Part shown: positions 61,779 through 64,000 of the stretch, one piece after another
Layout of the letters: every line of letters begins with the position of its first letter
How positions within the stretch are numbered: the first letter of the stretch is position 1
Assembly: GCF_946482605.1 (NCBI RefSeq)
Contig: NZ_CAMLSE010000022.1
Span: forward strand, 1-64,000
Reading direction: 5' to 3'
Origin: an uncultured Dyadobacter sp.
GTDB lineage: Bacteria; Bacteroidota; Bacteroidia; Cytophagales; Spirosomataceae
Length of the DNA stretch: 64,000 nucleotides
Position numbers and translations under genes: made by a program
The notes under the pieces: model-generated
Told to the model about the DNA's origin: nothing
Seen by the model: only the letters and a program-made list of their open reading frames with translations
The model's database searches: none

Positions 61779-62672
61779 ATGACAAATTTTAGAACAGGAC
61801 GAAAGCTCGCATCCCTCGCGTTTTGCCTGCTGGCGCTGAACCCGGCATTTGCCCAATCGAAGAAATCGTTCCTGGTCTGCGGCGACAGCAAGGTGCTGAT
61901 GGTGGATTACAATCAATCCAAAGACAGCATTCCTTCGGTCGTGTGGAAGTGGGACGCGCACGAAGCGATGGACCTGCCGGACCAGTTCCGAACGAAAATG
62001 TTCAACAGCATGGACGACTGTAAACCCATCCGGGGCGGCAAACAACTGCTGGTTTCGTCTTCGGGAGGAGCGATCGCGATTGTCAATGTATCCGACAAAA
62101 AGGTCGTGTTCCATGCCGCCGTGCCTAATGCGCATTCGATCGCATTGCTGCCTGGCGACCTTGTTGCCGCCGCAGCTTCTACCCATAAAACAGGGAATAA
62201 AGTGATGCTTTTCAGCACTAGCCAGCCCGATAAGCCTTTGTTTACCGACAGCCTTTATTCGGCGCACGGGCTTGTGTGGAACGAAAAGCGGAAGAGTCTT
62301 TTTGCACTGGGCTATGATGTGCTGCGCGAATACAGGATCGTTGCCGGAAACAGCCTGAAAATGGTAGCGCACTGGAAGATCCCCGGTATCGGCGGCCACG
62401 AATTGCAGCCTGCCGGCGACAATGGCGATCTGTTCGTGACAGAACATCATGGTACCTGGCGGTTTGAACTGGCTTCGGGGCAATTCAAAAAGATCGAAGG
62501 CTTTCCCGACGGGGAAAATATTAAGAGTCTCGAGCGGAACCGGGCCGGTCAATATATTTACACGGTTCCAGAAGAGAGCTGGTGGACTTTTCATGTCAGG
62601 TTTCACAATCCGGCGCGGGCATTCGCATTCCCGGACCTGCACGTGTACAAGGCACGCTGGTTCAGCAACTAA
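61779..62672 (+). CDS. Exported DUF6528-like beta-propeller protein
   Basis: 297 residues with a signal peptide (LASLAFCLLALNPAFA). The body is a series of beta strands with recurring blade-like segments (FLVCGDSKVLMVDYNQ; LLVSSSGGAIAIVNVSDKK; DGENIKSLERNRAGQYIY), resembling the DUF6528 family of Bacteroidota. Biochemical function is unknown to me. It follows the SusD terminator by about 40 bp and precedes the phosphatase fusion, so it probably belongs to the same nutrient locus, possibly as a ligand-binding protein. Confidence 0.7.
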   Translation: MTNFRTGRKLASLAFCLLALNPAFAQSKKSFLVCGDSKVLMVDYNQSKDSIPSVVWKWDAHEAMDLPDQFRTKMFNSMDDCKPIRGGKQLLVSSSGGAIAIVNVSDKKVVFHAAVPNAHSIALLPGDLVAAAASTHKTGNKVMLFSTSQPDKPLFTDSLYSAHGLVWNEKRKSLFALGYDVLREYRIVAGNSLKMVAHWKIPGIGGHELQPAGDNGDLFVTEHHGTWRFELASGQFKKIEGFPDGENIKSLERNRAGQYIYTVPEESWWTFHVRFHNPARAFAFPDLHVYKARWFSN

Positions 62673-62714
62673 ACGATCCGGTAGTCCCGCTGCTCTTTTA
62701 AATTATTGTTATGA

Positions 62715-62746
62715 AAATGGCATTCGGCGATACCCGAATGCCATTT
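62715..62746. terminator. 13-bp perfect stem-loop
   Basis: AAATGGCATTCGG (62715-62727) pairs perfectly with CCGAATGCCATTT (62734-62746) across a 6-nt loop, between the propeller and phosphatase genes. There is no long T-run beyond the stem's own TTT, so termination may be partial. Confidence 0.65.
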
Positions 62747-62811
62747 AAACGGATATTTGCGGCATTAACCGGCCACAACCATCTAAAACAGCCTGCCGGT
62801 AACGCATTTTC

Positions 62812-64000
62812 ATGAAAAAGTTTTTCAGATCATTACTGCCTTTTTTTGCCCTTTTCCCCTGGGCCGCCTCTGCCCAGACCAGCGTCGAAAACCCGCTGAA
62901 CCGCGCCCATTCGCATAATGACTACATGCAGGCGGCCCCATTTGTACTGGCCTACCAGAACCAGTTCGGTTCTGTCGAAGCCGACGTGCATTTGCGTAAC
63001 GACACCCTGTTTGTAGCCCACGATTCGAAGGACATCAGCGCCGACCGCACTTTTGAAAAGCTCTATCTGCAACAGATCGCGAAGCAGATCGGTAAAAACC
63101 AGGGTAGCATCTACAAAGACAAAAGCCGGGTAATGACCTTGCTCGTAGATTTGAAAACGACTTCGAAACCCACCTTGCAGGCGTTGGTCAGGGCGTTGAG
63201 CCCCTACCAGGACCTGCTGCTACCGAAAGGCACCGTCAAGGTGGTCGTGAGCGGTGATACGCCTGCGCCGGACCAGTTTGGCCAATATCCTGCATTCATC
63301 TTTTTTGACGGCCGTCCGGGCATTGCCTATACCCCCGCACAGGCTGCGCGGCTGGGGATGATCAGCCAGGATTTTCACAAATACTCGCAATGGAACGGCA
63401 AGGGGATCCCGGTAGAAAAGGATCGTAAGGCAATTCAGGAAGTGATCGCGGCGGCGCATGCGCTGGGCAAGCCTTTCCGTTTCTGGGCCAGCCCCGACAT
63501 CATTAATGCATGGAAAATTCTGATGAACCTGGGCGTCGACTATATCAACACCGACCATGTGGCCGAGCTCGGGAAATTCCTGGCCAACCGCCAGAACGCG
63601 GAGTATCAAAGTAAGGAAGCCTACCAACCCTACCAGCCGACCTACCAGAACAACGACGCGATGGGCAAGGTAAAAAACATCATCCTGCTCATCGGGGATG
63701 GAATGGGGCTGGCGCAGATCCATTCGGGACTTACAGCGAACCGCGGGCAGCTGAACCTCGGCCGTTTCCTGAATATTGGTTTTTCCAAAACTGCATCGTC
63801 GGATAACTACATTACCGATTCCGCCGCCGGGGCTACGGCCTTTGCGACGGGGAACAAAACCCGCAACCGTGCCATCGGGGTCGATTCCAACCTGGTCGCA
63901 GTTCCTTCGATCATCCGTCAGGTAAAAGCTTCCGGCCGGAAGGCTGCGCTGATTTCGGCCGGCGACATTACCGACGCCACGCCTGCCTGCTTCTACGCGC
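62812..64000 (+). CDS. Phospholipase-C/GDPD-like domain fused to alkaline phosphatase (partial, runs off the window)
   Basis: 396 residues are visible from ATG 62812, with a signal peptide (LLPFFALFPWAASA). Residues about 30-255 form a TIM-barrel-like phosphodiesterase domain: RAHSHNDY (31-38), VEADVHL (55-61) and FVAHD (67-71) match the catalytic layout of PI-PLC/GDPD relatives. A Tyr/Gln-rich linker (about 265-282) leads to an alkaline phosphatase domain with IGDGMG (294-299) and the nucleophile block DSAAGATA (336-343, Ser337). The protein continues past the edge. It could cleave a phosphodiester and then release phosphate from the product. It closes the third SusCD locus within the window. 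Confidence 0.85.
   Translation, partial: MKKFFRSLLPFFALFPWAASAQTSVENPLNRAHSHNDYMQAAPFVLAYQNQFGSVEADVHLRNDTLFVAHDSKDISADRTFEKLYLQQIAKQIGKNQGSIYKDKSRVMTLLVDLKTTSKPTLQALVRALSPYQDLLLPKGTVKVVVSGDTPAPDQFGQYPAFIFFDGRPGIAYTPAQAARLGMISQDFHKYSQWNGKGIPVEKDRKAIQEVIAAAHALGKPFRFWASPDIINAWKILMNLGVDYINTDHVAELGKFLANRQNAEYQSKEAYQPYQPTYQNNDAMGKVKNIILLIGDGMGLAQIHSGLTANRGQLNLGRFLNIGFSKTASSDNYITDSAAGATAFATGNKTRNRAIGVDSNLVAVPSIIRQVKASGRKAALISAGDITDATPACFYA

Noticed and set aside
1..64000. tRNA, rRNA, prophage or insertion-sequence genes
   Set aside because: Looked for in the gaps and among the proteins; no cloverleaf-like segment, transposase, integrase or phage structural gene was recognised by eye.

Overview
The window reads as a chromosomal segment of a free-living, glycan-degrading Bacteroidota, most like a Cytophagales/Spirosomaceae member of the Dyadobacter type. 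That assignment is inference. It rests on three SusC/SusD pairs, four ECF sigma genes (two paired with FecR-type anti-sigma proteins), many lipoproteins with a Cys lipobox, Tat-exported Gfo/Idh/MocA oxidoreductases, and -7 elements of the TAnnTTTG type. No rRNA, tRNA, phage, IS element or CRISPR array was seen.

Layout. 1-1.9 kb: the tail of an unknown gene, then an ECF sigma gene with a membrane-anchored partner carrying an outer-membrane-like domain. 2.0-5.2 kb: divergent phytanoyl-CoA-dioxygenase-like and AraC genes, then small secreted and membrane proteins. 5.3-15.5 kb: a catabolic cluster with a Tat-exported Gfo/Idh/MocA protein, a leftward four-gene run (sorbosone-dehydrogenase-like propeller/HEAT protein, HiPIP, double-domain amidohydrolase, single-domain amidohydrolase), and a divergent heparinase II/III-like lyase. 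15.7-25.2 kb: a sigma/FecR/SusC/SusD locus with a metallophosphatase and a five-bladed-propeller glycosidase-like protein. 25.4-29.7 kb: three lipoproteins (two are tandem paralogs) and a second sigma plus barrel-type partner pair. 29.8-32.2 kb: a Tat-exported Gfo/Idh/MocA protein coupled to ApbE. 32.4-37.3 kb: a SusC/SusD pair without a sigma gene. 37.3-38.0 kb: a large inverted-repeat element between convergent genes. 38.0-49.2 kb: a lipoprotein, an esterase, a Crp/Fnr-type regulator with an RND efflux operon, a LytTR protein and an SGNH hydrolase. 49.4-54.7 kb: alpha/beta hydrolase, CPA1 antiporter, NmrA-like reductase, AraC regulator and a secreted EEP-family hydrolase. 54.9-64.0 kb: a third sigma/FecR/SusC/SusD locus with a DUF6528-like protein and a phospholipase-like/alkaline phosphatase fusion cut by the window end.

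How the genes work together. In the two sigma/FecR loci, the TonB-dependent SusC carries an N-terminal STN signalling domain. Ligand uptake should therefore signal through FecR to release the sigma factor. The SusC without a sigma neighbour lacks the STN domain. Both signalling loci carry phosphatases, which hints at phosphate-bearing or phospholipid-like substrates.

The strongest candidate for something undescribed is at 29.8-32.2 kb. The Tat-exported Gfo/Idh/MocA protein carries a D-G-V-T-G-A-T sequence, which fits the ApbE flavinylation consensus, and apbE starts 6 bp downstream. This suggests an exported nucleotide-dependent oxidoreductase fold bearing covalent FMN. Other notable points are a perfect TTGAT-N4-ATCAA operator next to a Fnr-like regulator with a matching recognition helix, terminator-like hairpins pointing antisense between fecR and susC in both signalling loci, and a HiPIP paired with a haem-less dehydrogenase.
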